Source: Mesonia profundi
GTDB lineage: Bacteria > Bacteroidota > Bacteroidia > Flavobacteriales > Flavobacteriaceae
DNA length: 64,000 nucleotides
Reading direction: 5' to 3'
Assembly: GCF_031085155.1 (NCBI RefSeq)
Contig: NZ_JAVHUL010000010.1
Location: 28,100 to 92,099 of the forward strand
In this document: positions 51,209 to 61,703 of the stretch, piece by piece
How the letters are laid out: the number at the start of each line of letters is the position of its first letter
Numbering within the stretch: the first letter of the stretch is position 1
Notes under the pieces: generated by a model
What the model was told of the DNA's origin: nothing
What the model saw: the letters and a program-made list of their open reading frames with translations, nothing else
The model's database searches: none
Program-made: the position numbers and the translations under genes

Positions 51209-52531
51209 ATGGAAATTACAAGAGAGAATATAGACGAGCTAAATGCTGTGATAAAGGTTGACATCAAAAAAGATGATTACAACCCAAAAGTAGAGAAGAT
51301 TTTAAAGGATTACCGTAAAACGGCCAATATTCCTGGTTTTAGAAAAGGGCACGTGCCTATGGGAATGGTGAAAAAACAATACGGTCAAGCGGTATTGGTA
51401 GATGAGGTAAATAAATTATTGCAAGAATCTCTTAACAACTACATTACGGAAGAGAAATTAGAGGTCCTTGGAAATCCGTTACCAAAAGATCAAGAAAGTT
51501 TCGATTGGGAGCAAGATGATTATTCTTTTGAATTTGAATTGGGTCTTTCTCCAAAATTTGACGTGGACTTGAATACTAAAAAGCCTATTACGCAGTACCA
51601 AATTGTTGCTGATGAGGAGATGATTGATAATCAAATCAAAACCATTCAGAAGCAATACGGGAAATTAGTTGCTAAAGAAGAGGTAGAAGAAGGAGATGTT
51701 GTAGCCGGTACTTTTAAAAATGAAGAAGAAGGGATTGAAAATACCACCACGCTTCCTTTAGAGAAATTAAAAGGAAAAAGAAACTTAAACAAGTTTGTGG
51801 GAGCTAAAGTAGGAGATACCGTAAGCTTAAAAACGAAGAGTCTTTTTGAAGATGATCACAATCTTGTGGAGTTTTTAAAAGTAGAGCACGATAAAGCACA
51901 TGAGTTAGATGTAGAGGTATCTTTTGAAATTACTGAAGTAAACCAACAAGAGCTTGCAGAATTAGATCAAGAGTTGTTTGATAAACTTTTTGGGGAAGGA
52001 AACGTGAAAACGGTGACCGAACTGAAAGAAAAAATAAAAGAAGACGCAGAGAATCAGTTTAAGCAACAAAGCGATCAGCAGTTGTTAAATGATATCACAG
52101 AGCGTTTAATTGAAACGACTTCTTTTAATCTTCCAGGAGATTTCTTACAAAAGTGGATTCAGGTAAGTGGTGAAAATCAACTTACGGCAGAAGAAGCTAA
52201 AGAAGAATACGAGAAGAGCGAAAAAGGATTGCGTTTTCAGTTAATTGAAGGCAAATTGGTTCAGGAAAATGATCTTCAGGTGAAATTTGAAGAAATCAAA
52301 GAAATCACTAGAGACCGTATCAAAATGCAAATGGCGCAATTTGGTCAGACAGATCCTTCAGAAAAAGATTTAGAGGATATTACGGCTAGAGTACTTTCTA
52401 ACCAAGATGAGGTGAAGAAATTATCAGAGCAGGTAATGAATCAGAAACTATTAGATTTCTATAAAGAAAAAGCAAATCTGGATAAAAAGGAGATGACTTA
52501 CGAAAATTTTGTTAAGGAAGTTTACAAGTAG
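51209..52531 (+). CDS. tig: Trigger factor
   Basis: Trigger factor binds the ribosome exit tunnel and shields nascent chains. The 440-residue protein has the N-terminal ribosome-binding domain with IPGFRKGHVPMGMVKKQYG near residue 40, the conserved tip motif. The middle region (about 150-245) is short and diverged from the FKBP-type prolyl isomerase domain, as is usual in Bacteroidota. The C-terminal arms are helical and Glu/Lys-rich. It precedes clpP-clpX, the common bacterial order of chaperone then protease. Confidence 0.95.
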   Translation: MEITRENIDELNAVIKVDIKKDDYNPKVEKILKDYRKTANIPGFRKGHVPMGMVKKQYGQAVLVDEVNKLLQESLNNYITEEKLEVLGNPLPKDQESFDWEQDDYSFEFELGLSPKFDVDLNTKKPITQYQIVADEEMIDNQIKTIQKQYGKLVAKEEVEEGDVVAGTFKNEEEGIENTTTLPLEKLKGKRNLNKFVGAKVGDTVSLKTKSLFEDDHNLVEFLKVEHDKAHELDVEVSFEITEVNQQELAELDQELFDKLFGEGNVKTVTELKEKIKEDAENQFKQQSDQQLLNDITERLIETTSFNLPGDFLQKWIQVSGENQLTAEEAKEEYEKSEKGLRFQLIEGKLVQENDLQVKFEEIKEITRDRIKMQMAQFGQTDPSEKDLEDITARVLSNQDEVKKLSEQVMNQKLLDFYKEKANLDKKEMTYENFVKEVYK

Positions 52532-52558
52532 TCTTTTATAGAATTAATACTTATATTT

Positions 52559-52593
52559 AAGGCGTTAAACCAATAGGGAATAACGCCTTTTTT
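52559..52593 (+). terminator. Intrinsic terminator between tig and clpP
   Basis: AAGGCGTTA (52559-52567) pairs with TAACGCCTT (52581-52589) and is followed by TTTT. It should reduce but need not abolish transcription into clpP. Confidence 0.85.
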
Positions 52594-52643
52594 AGTCAAT
52601 AAAAATAAGGCTTTTTAAAAAGAGCTAAAAACAAAAAATAACT

Positions 52644-53330
52644 ATGGATTTCGGAAAAGAATTTGAAAAATTTGCGACCAAAGACCAAGGGATCAATCCA
52701 AACTACTATTCTAAAATAGTAAGTAGTATGACACCTACAGGGATGACTCCAAATATTATAGAAGAAAGACAAATGAATGCGGTAGCCATGGATGTCTTTT
52801 CTAGATTGATGATGGATAGAATTATCTTTTTAGGAACAGGGATCAATGACCAGGTGGCGAATATCGTACAAGCGCAGTTGCTTTTTTTAGAAAGTACCGA
52901 TGCTAATAAAGACATTCAAATTTACATTAACTCTCCAGGAGGAAGTGTATATGCTGGATTAGGAATTTATGACACCATGCAGTTTATAAAGCCAGATATC
53001 GCAACGATCTGTACAGGAATGGCAGCCTCTATGGGAGCGGTATTATTGTGTGCAGGCGCAGCAGGAAAACGAAGCGGATTACCGCACTCTAGAGTGATGA
53101 TTCACCAGCCTTTAGGAGGCGTTCAAGGGCAAGCAAGTGACATTGAGATCACCGCAAGAGAGATTATTACCTTAAAAGAAGAATTGTATACCATCATATC
53201 AAAGCATAGTGGCCAGAAGTATGAAAAAGTACATGAAGATAGTGACCGTGATTATTGGATGAAAGCCGATAAAGCGAAAGAATACGGAATGATTGATGAG
53301 ATTTTAACCAGAGGAGAAACTAAAGCATAA
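52644..53330 (+). CDS. clpP: ATP-dependent Clp protease proteolytic subunit ClpP
   Basis: ClpP forms the double seven-membered peptidase ring of the ClpXP protease. The 228-residue protein has the nucleophile Ser129 in [13 protein letters not shown], His154 in [12 protein letters not shown], and the oxyanion loop [10 protein letters not shown]. Before the mature part is a propeptide-like extension of about 30-40 residues, longer than in E. coli. It lies 9 bp upstream of clpX. Confidence 0.97.
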   Translation: MDFGKEFEKFATKDQGINPNYYSKIVSSMTPTGMTPNIIEERQMNAVAMDVFSRLMMDRIIFLGTGINDQVANIVQAQLLFLESTDANKDIQIYINSPGGSVYAGLGIYDTMQFIKPDIATICTGMAASMGAVLLCAGAAGKRSGLPHSRVMIHQPLGGVQGQASDIEITAREIITLKEELYTIISKHSGQKYEKVHEDSDRDYWMKADKAKEYGMIDEILTRGETKA

Positions 53331-53339
53331 AGCATAGAT

Positions 53340-54572
53340 ATGGCGAAAGAAGAATTAGAATGTTCGTTTTGTGGAAGAAAAAAACCAGACACCAGCTTGC
53401 TTATTGCAGGATTGGATGCCCATATATGTGACCGCTGTATTGAGCAGGCACACGGGATTGTGGTAGAAGAATCGAAACAAGAAGGATCACTAGAGCTTTC
53501 TACAGAGTTTAAATTACGCAAGCCTAAATCCATCAAAAAATTTGTAGACGATTATGTAATTGGTCAAGAATATACTAAGAAAGTACTTTCTGTGGCGGTT
53601 TATAATCACTACAAGCGTTTATTGCAGCCTAAAGGTGAGGATGATATCGAAATCCAAAAAAGTAACATCATTATGGTGGGACAAACGGGAACCGGTAAAA
53701 CCTTAATGGCAAAAACGATTGCAAGAATGCTTAACGTTCCTCTAGCGATTGTTGATGCTACGGTATTAACAGAAGCTGGTTATGTAGGAGAGGATGTAGA
53801 AAGTATTTTGACACGCTTATTGCAAGCGGCAGATTACAACTTAGAGAAAGCTGAGCAAGGAATTGTTTTTATCGATGAGATCGATAAGATTGCACGTAAA
53901 AGTGATAATCCTTCTATTACTAGAGATGTGAGTGGGGAAGGAGTTCAACAAGCTTTGTTAAAGTTGTTAGAGGGAACTACGGTAAACGTTCCGCCAAAAG
54001 GAGGAAGAAAACATCCAGATCAAAAATTCATTGAAGTAAATACAGAGAATATCTTATTTATTGCCGGTGGAGCTTTTGACGGGATTGAAAAAGCAATTAC
54101 CAAGCGTCTTAATTTACAAGCGGTAGGGTATAGTGCTTCCAAATCTGAAGATACGATAGAGCAGGATAATATTTTAAAATATATCATTCCTAAAGATCTT
54201 AAAGACTTCGGATTGATTCCAGAAATTATTGGGAGACTTCCAGTATTGACGTATATGAATCCGCTTGACGAGGAAACACTTCGTGCTATTTTAACGGAAC
54301 CTAAAAACTCCCTGATTAAACAATATACCAAGTTGTTTGAGATGGATGATATCGAGTTTAGCATTACTGATGGCGCTTTAGATTATATTGTAACCAAAGC
54401 GATAGAGTATAAGCTTGGAGCACGTGGATTGCGTTCGCTCTGTGAAGCCATCCTAACCGATGCGATGTTCGAAATGCCCGAAGGAAAAGAAAAAGAATTG
54501 AAAGTGACCAAGTCTTATGCGGAAAAAGCCTTAGACAAAAGCACCATTAAAAAGTTGAAAGCGGTGTCTTAA
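53340..54572 (+). CDS. clpX: ATP-dependent Clp protease ATPase subunit ClpX
   Basis: ClpX unfolds tagged proteins and feeds them to ClpP. The 410-residue protein has the N-terminal zinc domain (Cys8, Cys11, Cys30, Cys33), Walker A GQTGTGKT (114-121), Walker [12 protein letters not shown], the pore loop GYVGEDVES, and sensor/box-VII segments ([23 protein letters not shown]). It is the last gene of the tig-clpP-clpX group and is followed by a strong terminator. Confidence 0.97.
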   Translation: MAKEELECSFCGRKKPDTSLLIAGLDAHICDRCIEQAHGIVVEESKQEGSLELSTEFKLRKPKSIKKFVDDYVIGQEYTKKVLSVAVYNHYKRLLQPKGEDDIEIQKSNIIMVGQTGTGKTLMAKTIARMLNVPLAIVDATVLTEAGYVGEDVESILTRLLQAADYNLEKAEQGIVFIDEIDKIARKSDNPSITRDVSGEGVQQALLKLLEGTTVNVPPKGGRKHPDQKFIEVNTENILFIAGGAFDGIEKAITKRLNLQAVGYSASKSEDTIEQDNILKYIIPKDLKDFGLIPEIIGRLPVLTYMNPLDEETLRAILTEPKNSLIKQYTKLFEMDDIEFSITDGALDYIVTKAIEYKLGARGLRSLCEAILTDAMFEMPEGKEKELKVTKSYAEKALDKSTIKKLKAVS

Positions 54573-54597
54573 AAACACGTTTGAAACCCAATCAAAA

Positions 54598-54635
54598 AAT
54601 AGCTTGTTCTTTCTAAAGAGCAAGCTATTTTTATT
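54598..54635 (+). terminator. Intrinsic terminator after clpX
   Basis: A 15-bp stem with one mismatch (54598-54612 with 54615-54629, core AATAGCTTG) runs into TTTTATTTG. Confidence 0.9.
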
Positions 54636-54670
54636 TGTGGTATACATTTTGTAAAATGAATTATACCAAT

Positions 54671-54725
54671 TTAACTTTGTAATGTCGTACAGAAAACGAG
54701 TTTAAATGAGACATTACATTGTTAA
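54671..54725. repeat. Inverted repeat upstream of the MuiA-like gene
   Basis: TTAACTTTGTAATGTC (54671-54686) and GACATTACATTGTTAA (54710-54725) match over 16 bp with two mismatches around a 23-base centre. The bases TTATACCAAT just before resemble the end of the MITE-like element at 33377, so this may be a remnant of a related element or a regulatory dyad. It ends 21 bp before the start codon. Confidence 0.55.
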
Positions 54726-54745
54726 TAACAACTAATATTTAGCCT

Positions 54746-56335
54746 ATGCGATTTCTTATTTTATTTTTAGCCAGCAGCACTTTCATGTTTGCTCAAGATC
54801 TAGAACCAAAACTTACCACTCAAAAAGCTACAGTGTACTTGGAGAAAGCCCAATTAGAGGGGAGTAGTCGGTTTAATTTGACGCAAGGCAGATCAAAGGT
54901 TGTTTTTAAAAATTTATCATCGATGGTCGATGTGAATAGTATTCAGGTAAAAGGCCTAGAGGGAATTACGATGCACGGAATTAGTTTTCGACAAAATTAC
55001 TTAGAGAATAAAACGGCGAGTGTAGAGGTGAAAAATCTTGAAACTAGCTTAGCTGATTTGCAACGCAACAAGGCGAGTTTAGAATACGAAGCGGAAGGTT
55101 TTAAGAACGCACTTAATTTACTGCTCGTCAATCAGAAGGTGAATAATGAAAAGCAAAACCTTAACGTTGCACAATTAGATGCTTACGCCAAGTATTATAA
55201 GACCCAAACAAAAAGTTTAAAAACCCAGCAATATGATTTGGGTGTAGAAATAGAAGAATTACGCCAAAAGATTAATCAACTCCACCAGAGTTTAGCGCAA
55301 TATAAAGCCGATCTAAGAAAACCTACCGGAGAGCTTGTTTTAGATTTGGAAACCGGAAGCACACAAACCGCCAATTTGACGATTACTTATGTGGTGAATA
55401 ATGCTGGCTGGTATCCAGGTTATGAAATAAGAGCGCAATCTACGGGAGCCGATCTTCATGTGGCCTATAAAGCTTTTGTATATCAGTCTAGCGGTCAAGA
55501 TTGGGAAAATGTAGAACTAAGTCTTTCTACAGGAGATCCTAGTGTGAGCGGTACAAAACCTACGGTGAACTCTTTATATCTAAATTTTATCCAAAATAAT
55601 CGTGGTTATGATGCCGTTAAAAATAGAGTCGCTAGTCAAGCATTAGAAGAGGTAGCGATGGCTCCGGCTAATGACGCCATGCTTGAGGAGAAATCGCAAG
55701 AACCGCTTATGGTGAAACAAGAAGCACTTACTCAAGTATTGTTTCATCTAGCGAAACCCTACAGTATTAAATCTTCTCAAGAAGCACAAACCGTATTGAT
55801 AGATAAGTTTAATATTCCTGCAACTTATGAACATTTTACAGCGCCATTAATTCAGGAAAAAGTATACTTAACAGCCCTTGTTAAAGATTGGGAGCAGTAT
55901 GATATGCTTCCTGGAGAAGCCAGTGTTTATTTTGCAGGAAGTTATGCCGGTAAAATTCTTTTAGATCCTCGAGTGACCGAAGAGAAATTGGCCATTTCTT
56001 TGGGAGTAGATCCTGCGGTACAAATAGAGCGCAAGCAAATTAACAGTAAGAAAGATAAAAGCTTTTTTGGCAATACCATTAAAGTGAATAAGAGCTATGC
56101 GATTAACCTGCGTAACCAAAAGAAAACAGCGATACAATTAAAATTGGTAGATCGGATTCCTATTTCTCAAAATGCCGAAATTAAAGTAGAAGATGTGAAT
56201 CAGAGTGCCAAAGAATACAACAAACAAACCGGTTTACTCACGTGGGAGTTTAACCTAAAAGCCAATACTAATGTGACTAAAGAATTTTCTTATACCATCA
56301 AATATCCAAAAGGAAAACAAATTAATTTGAATTAG
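54746..56335 (+). CDS. MuiA-like protein (DUF4140 / DUF4139 domains)
   Basis: The 529-residue protein has a signal peptide (1-16, ending FAQ). The N-terminal DUF4140 part (TTQKATVYLEKAQLEGSSRFNLTQGRSKVVFKNLSSMVD) is followed by a coiled coil (about 90-185) and the DUF4139 region with LTITYVVNNAGWYPGYEIRA and QDWENVELSLSTGDPS. It closes FSYTIKYPKGKQINLN. This is the layout of the mucoidy-inhibitor A family, a secreted protein class whose function in Bacteroidota is not known. It stands alone between two terminators. Confidence 0.88.
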   Translation: MRFLILFLASSTFMFAQDLEPKLTTQKATVYLEKAQLEGSSRFNLTQGRSKVVFKNLSSMVDVNSIQVKGLEGITMHGISFRQNYLENKTASVEVKNLETSLADLQRNKASLEYEAEGFKNALNLLLVNQKVNNEKQNLNVAQLDAYAKYYKTQTKSLKTQQYDLGVEIEELRQKINQLHQSLAQYKADLRKPTGELVLDLETGSTQTANLTITYVVNNAGWYPGYEIRAQSTGADLHVAYKAFVYQSSGQDWENVELSLSTGDPSVSGTKPTVNSLYLNFIQNNRGYDAVKNRVASQALEEVAMAPANDAMLEEKSQEPLMVKQEALTQVLFHLAKPYSIKSSQEAQTVLIDKFNIPATYEHFTAPLIQEKVYLTALVKDWEQYDMLPGEASVYFAGSYAGKILLDPRVTEEKLAISLGVDPAVQIERKQINSKKDKSFFGNTIKVNKSYAINLRNQKKTAIQLKLVDRIPISQNAEIKVEDVNQSAKEYNKQTGLLTWEFNLKANTNVTKEFSYTIKYPKGKQINLN

Positions 56336-56380
56336 ATTTTCTTTACGGATTTGATTCAGCAAAAAAATAAATCTTACTAC

Positions 56381-56416
56381 ACCCGGTTTTTCTATTCAGA
56401 AAGATCGGGTTTTTTG
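56381..56416 (+). terminator. Intrinsic terminator after the MuiA-like gene
   Basis: ACCCGG...TTTCT and AGAAAGATCGGGT fold into a stem with one internal mismatch, followed by six Ts. Confidence 0.75.
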
Positions 56417-56502
56417 ATGGATACTTCTAAAATAGTACCGTCCACACAGGCGAGTACGGTTTTCATCGAACTCAGTTTAAAATTATCTTTTATGCGTAAG
56501 TA

Positions 56503-56541
56503 GAATAAAAAAAACGGATAGGTTTTGAGCCTATCCGTTTT
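56503..56541 (-). terminator. Intrinsic terminator after groEL
   Basis: AAAACGGATAGG (56511-56522) and CCTATCCGTTTT (56530-56541) form a perfect 12-bp stem with a 7-base loop. On the minus strand an eight-T run follows. Confidence 0.92.
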
Positions 56542-56564
56542 ATATAAATTATGGGGTGAATGTA

Positions 56565-58223
<1,659 letters not shown>

Positions 58224-58267
58224 CTAGGTTTCGAATAATTAGAATTAAATTTTAAAGGTGAGGAAGC

Positions 58268-58543
58268 TTATAAAATCCCTAAGATTTCATCTTCTCTCAT
58301 AATTAAATAATCTTTTCCGTCTAACTTCAGTTCGGTGCCAGAGAATTTTCCGTAAAGAACAGCATCTCCTGTTTTTACCGTCATATCGTGCTCTTTGGTA
58401 CCCTTACCAACAGCGATTACTTTTCCTTGTTGTGGCTTTTCTTTGGCAGAATCAGGAATGTAAAGACCAGATGCCGTTTTAGTTTCAGCAGCAGCAGGCT
58501 CTATGACAACTCTATCTGCTAGAGGTTTAAATTTTAATCCCAT
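58268..58543 (-). CDS. groS: Co-chaperonin GroES
   Basis: GroES caps the GroEL chamber. The 91-residue protein has the opening [42 protein letters not shown] with the mobile loop, and [13 protein letters not shown] at the end. The length is slightly below the usual 97. The gap before it on the reverse strand (58544-58631) must hold its promoter. A GG-N10-GT pair in TTGGCATAATTTTAGT there resembles an imperfect sigma-54 site, though evidence is weak. Confidence 0.97.
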   Translation of the reverse strand: MGLKFKPLADRVVIEPAAAETKTASGLYIPDSAKEKPQQGKVIAVGKGTKEHDMTVKTGDAVLYGKFSGTELKLDGKDYLIMREDEILGIL

Positions 58544-58631
58544 TTTTTTTATATTTTAGTTAAAAAATTGTTTTCGTAGTTGTGAGGTAACAGACTAAAA
58601 TTATGCCAAGTGGGTTTCTTCTGTCAAAGCC

Positions 58632-58672
58632 AAAAAAAAATGCCATCTTGTCACAAGACAGATGGCATTTTT
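58632..58672 (-). terminator. Intrinsic terminator after secG
   Basis: AAAAATGCCATCT (58636-58648) and AGATGGCATTTTT (58660-58672) pair perfectly. A nine-T run follows on the minus strand. It isolates secG from groES. Confidence 0.9.
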
Positions 58673-58691
58673 AAGGGATAAAATATAGTTT

Positions 58692-59039
58692 CTATTCTCT
58701 AATTCCTCCTTCGTCATTATTGGCAGGAGCATCAGTTGAATTATTCGCAGGAACCGTAGTTTGGGTATCGTCATTTATAATTCTAGACTCTCCCAATCCA
58801 TTTCCGTCCATAATCGCTAAATTGGACAATAAGATGAGCACTAAAAGTACGGTAGCTAACGTCCAGGTACTCTTGTCTAAGAAATTGGTGGTGTTTTGAG
58901 CGCCTCCTATTTGGGCTCCACCTCCGCCTCCAAAAGAAGAAGATAAACCTCCGCCTTTAGGATTCTGAACCATAATAACGACTACAAGCAAAAATGCTAC
59001 GATAACGATTAAAACTAAAAATATTGTAAATGTATTCAT
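58692..59039 (-). CDS. secG: Preprotein translocase subunit SecG
   Basis: SecG is the small subunit of the SecYEG channel. The 115-residue protein has two helices (about 4-24 and 61-80) flanking a Gly-rich cytoplasmic loop with NPKGGGLSSSFGGGGGAQIGGAQNTTNFLDKSTW, a very typical pattern. The C-terminal 30 residues are Asp/Asn/Thr-rich and poorly conserved. It overlaps the TPR gene by 4 bp. Confidence 0.94.
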   Translation of the reverse strand: MNTFTIFLVLIVIVAFLLVVVIMVQNPKGGGLSSSFGGGGGAQIGGAQNTTNFLDKSTWTLATVLLVLILLSNLAIMDGNGLGESRIINDDTQTTVPANNSTDAPANNDEGGIRE

Positions 59040-59827
59040 GATGATTTGTTTTCTTGTAATTTTTCGATTGCCCGAATCTTGTCTGCAAATAAACCACTTT
59101 TTTCGGGATTTTTCAAAATTAATATTTTAAATGCTTGAATTGCTTTGGAATAATTTTTCTGTTCTAAGTAAACTCTTGCTAAAGTTTCGGTCATTAAGCT
59201 CGTGTCTGCGGGTTCTGAGCTTATTTGCGCTGCTCTGGATGGCGCTTCTTTTGACGGGACAATTTTTGGTTTCTTTTCTATAAATTTATCAATTAACCTA
59301 AATCTGTCGTCAGATGCTGAAGAAGAGGTCTCTTTTTCGTTCACCGGTTTGGCCGATGTAAGTTGTAACCATTGGCTAAAAGAATGCTTTTCTTTGGGAG
59401 TAAACGCTAAGGGTTTGCCTTGTTCTAAGACATCTTCTTCTAGCTTTTCTTCCTTTACGGAAGAGATTTTTTGAAATAATTCTGGATCCAACACCCGATT
59501 GGCTTCCGTCAAGTTCATTTCTAGATTTTCTTCTCTTTGGTCTTCTAGCTGGATTCTATATTTTATTTTTTCTGAAACTTCCTGTTGGTCAAAGGCCTCT
59601 GAAGTGATGTAATCAAAAAGCACTTCTCTATTGGTAGTGTATGCAGCCGTTTTTTTAAGCGCGGGATTGTAATTAAAACTATGGTGTTGTTTTAAAGCTT
59701 TTAACTGAATCGCTCTAGCCGATTGAAAATAGGGAAACTGCTCTAGCAAAAGATGATAGTCTCTAAGCTTGCTTTCTGGTAAAAGCGAGTTTTCTTCTAA
59801 TTGTGAGATGTATTCTTCTTTTGTCAT
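59036..59827 (-). CDS. Tetratricopeptide-repeat protein between lptE and secG
   Basis: This 263-residue protein has no signal peptide or membrane helix. The N-terminal part (LEENSLLPESKLRDYHLLLEQFPYFQSARAIQLKALKQ) is conserved in Bacteroidota. The middle is low-complexity and charged, and the C-terminus holds a TPR-like unit (TETLARVYLEQKNYSKAIQAFKILILKNPEKSGLFADKIRAIEKL). It probably acts as a cytoplasmic adaptor. Its constant place between lptE and secG suggests a link to envelope protein traffic, which is unproven. Confidence 0.82.
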   Translation of the reverse strand: MTKEEYISQLEENSLLPESKLRDYHLLLEQFPYFQSARAIQLKALKQHHSFNYNPALKKTAAYTTNREVLFDYITSEAFDQQEVSEKIKYRIQLEDQREENLEMNLTEANRVLDPELFQKISSVKEEKLEEDVLEQGKPLAFTPKEKHSFSQWLQLTSAKPVNEKETSSSASDDRFRLIDKFIEKKPKIVPSKEAPSRAAQISSEPADTSLMTETLARVYLEQKNYSKAIQAFKILILKNPEKSGLFADKIRAIEKLQENKSS

Positions 59828-59833
59828 ATCAAA

Positions 59834-60433
59834 TTACCAGTCGGTTAACGAGGCATTAAAAACATCTTGGTTGATTCTTAAGTAAATTTCTTCTAAAGCG
59901 GTATCTAAAGTACCTCCCATTAATTGCTGATTGGCAGGATAGTCATAATAAAATGAAAAACTTCGTTCAAAATCCTTTTCTGGATCTTTATTATTGAAAA
60001 AACGCACATTAATAGCCATGGTCAACCGGTTTTGTGCGGCCGTATTTTGGCTGGTAGAAGTCATAGGTGCAATATAATACTGCGTAATTTCTCCTTCATA
60101 AATCAAATCTGCGCCTTCATTGCTTAAACTTAAACTGGTTTGACTATTGATAAAATCTTGCAGTTGATTGGTGAAAATTCTATCAATTCCTGGTTCTACT
60201 AAGCTTGCGTTATTTTGAAAAAAGTTAACCTGAAAGGTTTTTGCATCGCCAATATCTGCTCCAGAAAGGGAGTAAATACCACAACTAGAAAGCAGTAAGA
60301 CAACACTTGCTAAAAAACCAACTTTAATCCTCCCAGAGGCTTTAATTCCCCAAAGTTTACCTCGTTTTTTAAGACTTTTTTCTGAAGCACATCTTTTAGA
60401 CTTGCTCTGAGTGTCTAGATTTTCTTTTGACAT
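59834..60433 (-). CDS. lptE: LPS assembly lipoprotein LptE
   Basis: LptE plugs the LptD barrel that inserts lipopolysaccharide in the outer membrane. From MSKENLDTQ (60433, 10 bp after the regulator gene) the protein has 199 residues; an ATG at 60502 would overlap the regulator by 59 bp. The lipobox is LLLSSC followed by GIYSLSGADIGDAKTFQVNFFQNNA, diagnostic of Bacteroidota LptE. About 45 Lys/Arg-rich residues precede the hydrophobic core, an unusually long n-region, and no later start codon is available. Confidence 0.9.
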   Translation of the reverse strand: MSKENLDTQSKSKRCASEKSLKKRGKLWGIKASGRIKVGFLASVVLLLSSCGIYSLSGADIGDAKTFQVNFFQNNASLVEPGIDRIFTNQLQDFINSQTSLSLSNEGADLIYEGEITQYYIAPMTSTSQNTAAQNRLTMAINVRFFNNKDPEKDFERSFSFYYDYPANQQLMGGTLDTALEEIYLRINQDVFNASLTDW

Positions 60434-60443
60434 AAGTTGTTTT

Positions 60444-61700
60444 TTACAAATCGTATTGCTTAATTTTTCGATATAAGGTACGTTCACTAATGCCCAATTC
60501 ATCTGCGGCAGCTTTTCGTTTACCGCTGTGACGCTCTAGAGATTTTTTAATGAGCTCCAATTCTTTATCTTGTAATGAAAGCGTTTCTTCTTCTTGGATC
60601 TCTTCCGCGAAAGCATATTTATCTTCTTGGGGAGAAGGATTACTTTTTTCGGGAATTTGAAGCACTTCCATTTGTTCTTCTAACTCTTCTTCGTATTGTT
60701 CTTGCTCTTCAGAATCGCCATAAATTTTCTGAATCAGGCTTTCATTATCATTTTTAACCTCGTCATTGTTTCCATTACGCATCAATTCCAGCGTAAGCTT
60801 CTTCAAATCATTAAGGTCGCTTTTCATATCAAAAAGCACTTTATAAAGAATTTCGCGCTCATTGCTGAAGTCACTTTCCTTCTTTTTATCATTAATGACC
60901 GCGGGGAGATTAGAACCTTGGTTGGGTAAATAGGAATGTAAGGTCTCTGAAGTAATCATTCTTTCTTGCTCCAATACCGAAACCTGCTCGGCCACATTTC
61001 TCAACTGTCTAATATTCCCAGCCCAACGGTATTTTAAAAGCATTTTTACGCCTTCTTCATCTAATTTTATAGCGGGCATTTTATACTTTAAAGCAAAATC
61101 TGAAGCAAATTTTCTAAACAATAAATGAATATCATCTTTACGCTCCCTAAGCGGCGGAAGGTTAATCTCTACCGTGCTTAAACGGTAATATAAGTCTTCT
61201 CTAAACTTCTCTTTTTTGATGGCTTCAAACATTTCTACATTGGTGGCTGCTACAATGCGCACATTGGTTTTTTGCACCTTAGAAGAACCTACTTTAATAA
61301 ACTCTCCGTTTTCTAAAACACGTAACAAACGAACCTGTGTGGTAAGCGGCAATTCCCCAACTTCATCTAAAAAGATAGTTCCGCCATCGGCTACTTCAAA
61401 ATAACCGCTACGGTTTTGTGTGGCGCCCGTAAAGGCTCCTTTCTCGTGACCAAAAAGTTCACTGTCTATGGTTCCTTCGGGAATAGCACCGCAGTTTACC
61501 GCGATGTATTTTCCGTGTTTTCTATGCGATAAAGAATGTATAATTTTAGGAATACTTTCTTTTCCTACACCGCTTTCCCCAGTAACCAGTACAGAAATAT
61601 CTGTAGGAGCTACTTGAATGGCCTTTTCTATGGCGCGATTAAGAGCCTGGTCATTTCCTATAATGCCAAAGCGTTGTTTTGTTGCTTGAACAGATTCCAT
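60444..61700 (-). CDS. Sigma-54-dependent activator (AAA+ and Fis-type HTH, no receiver domain)
   Basis: The 418-residue protein begins almost directly with the AAA+ domain: Walker A GESGVGKE (41-48), the sigma-54 contact motif GAFTGA (88-93), Walker B GGTIFLDE (106-113), and the arginine-finger region REDLYYRLSTVEINLPPLRER. A linker rich in Glu/Gln (about 315-370) precedes a C-terminal Fis-type helix-turn-helix (KRKAAADELGISERTLYRKIKQ). There is no receiver or GAF domain, so input must come through another protein or expression level. It is co-transcribed with miaB and lptE. Confidence 0.93.
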   Translation of the reverse strand: MESVQATKQRFGIIGNDQALNRAIEKAIQVAPTDISVLVTGESGVGKESIPKIIHSLSHRKHGKYIAVNCGAIPEGTIDSELFGHEKGAFTGATQNRSGYFEVADGGTIFLDEVGELPLTTQVRLLRVLENGEFIKVGSSKVQKTNVRIVAATNVEMFEAIKKEKFREDLYYRLSTVEINLPPLRERKDDIHLLFRKFASDFALKYKMPAIKLDEEGVKMLLKYRWAGNIRQLRNVAEQVSVLEQERMITSETLHSYLPNQGSNLPAVINDKKKESDFSNEREILYKVLFDMKSDLNDLKKLTLELMRNGNNDEVKNDNESLIQKIYGDSEEQEQYEEELEEQMEVLQIPEKSNPSPQEDKYAFAEEIQEEETLSLQDKELELIKKSLERHSGKRKAAADELGISERTLYRKIKQYDL

Positions 61701-61703
61701 AAA

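Noticed and set aside
56410..56510. A reverse-strand frame of about 35 codons before the groEL terminator (contains MKTVLACVDGTILEV)
   Set aside because: It ends inside the terminator stem of the MuiA-like gene and has no promoter or recognisable family; probably chance.
58556..58620. Sigma-54 promoter before groES
   Set aside because: The -24 GG is present in TTGGCA but the -12 GC is GT; one imperfect site is not enough to annotate.
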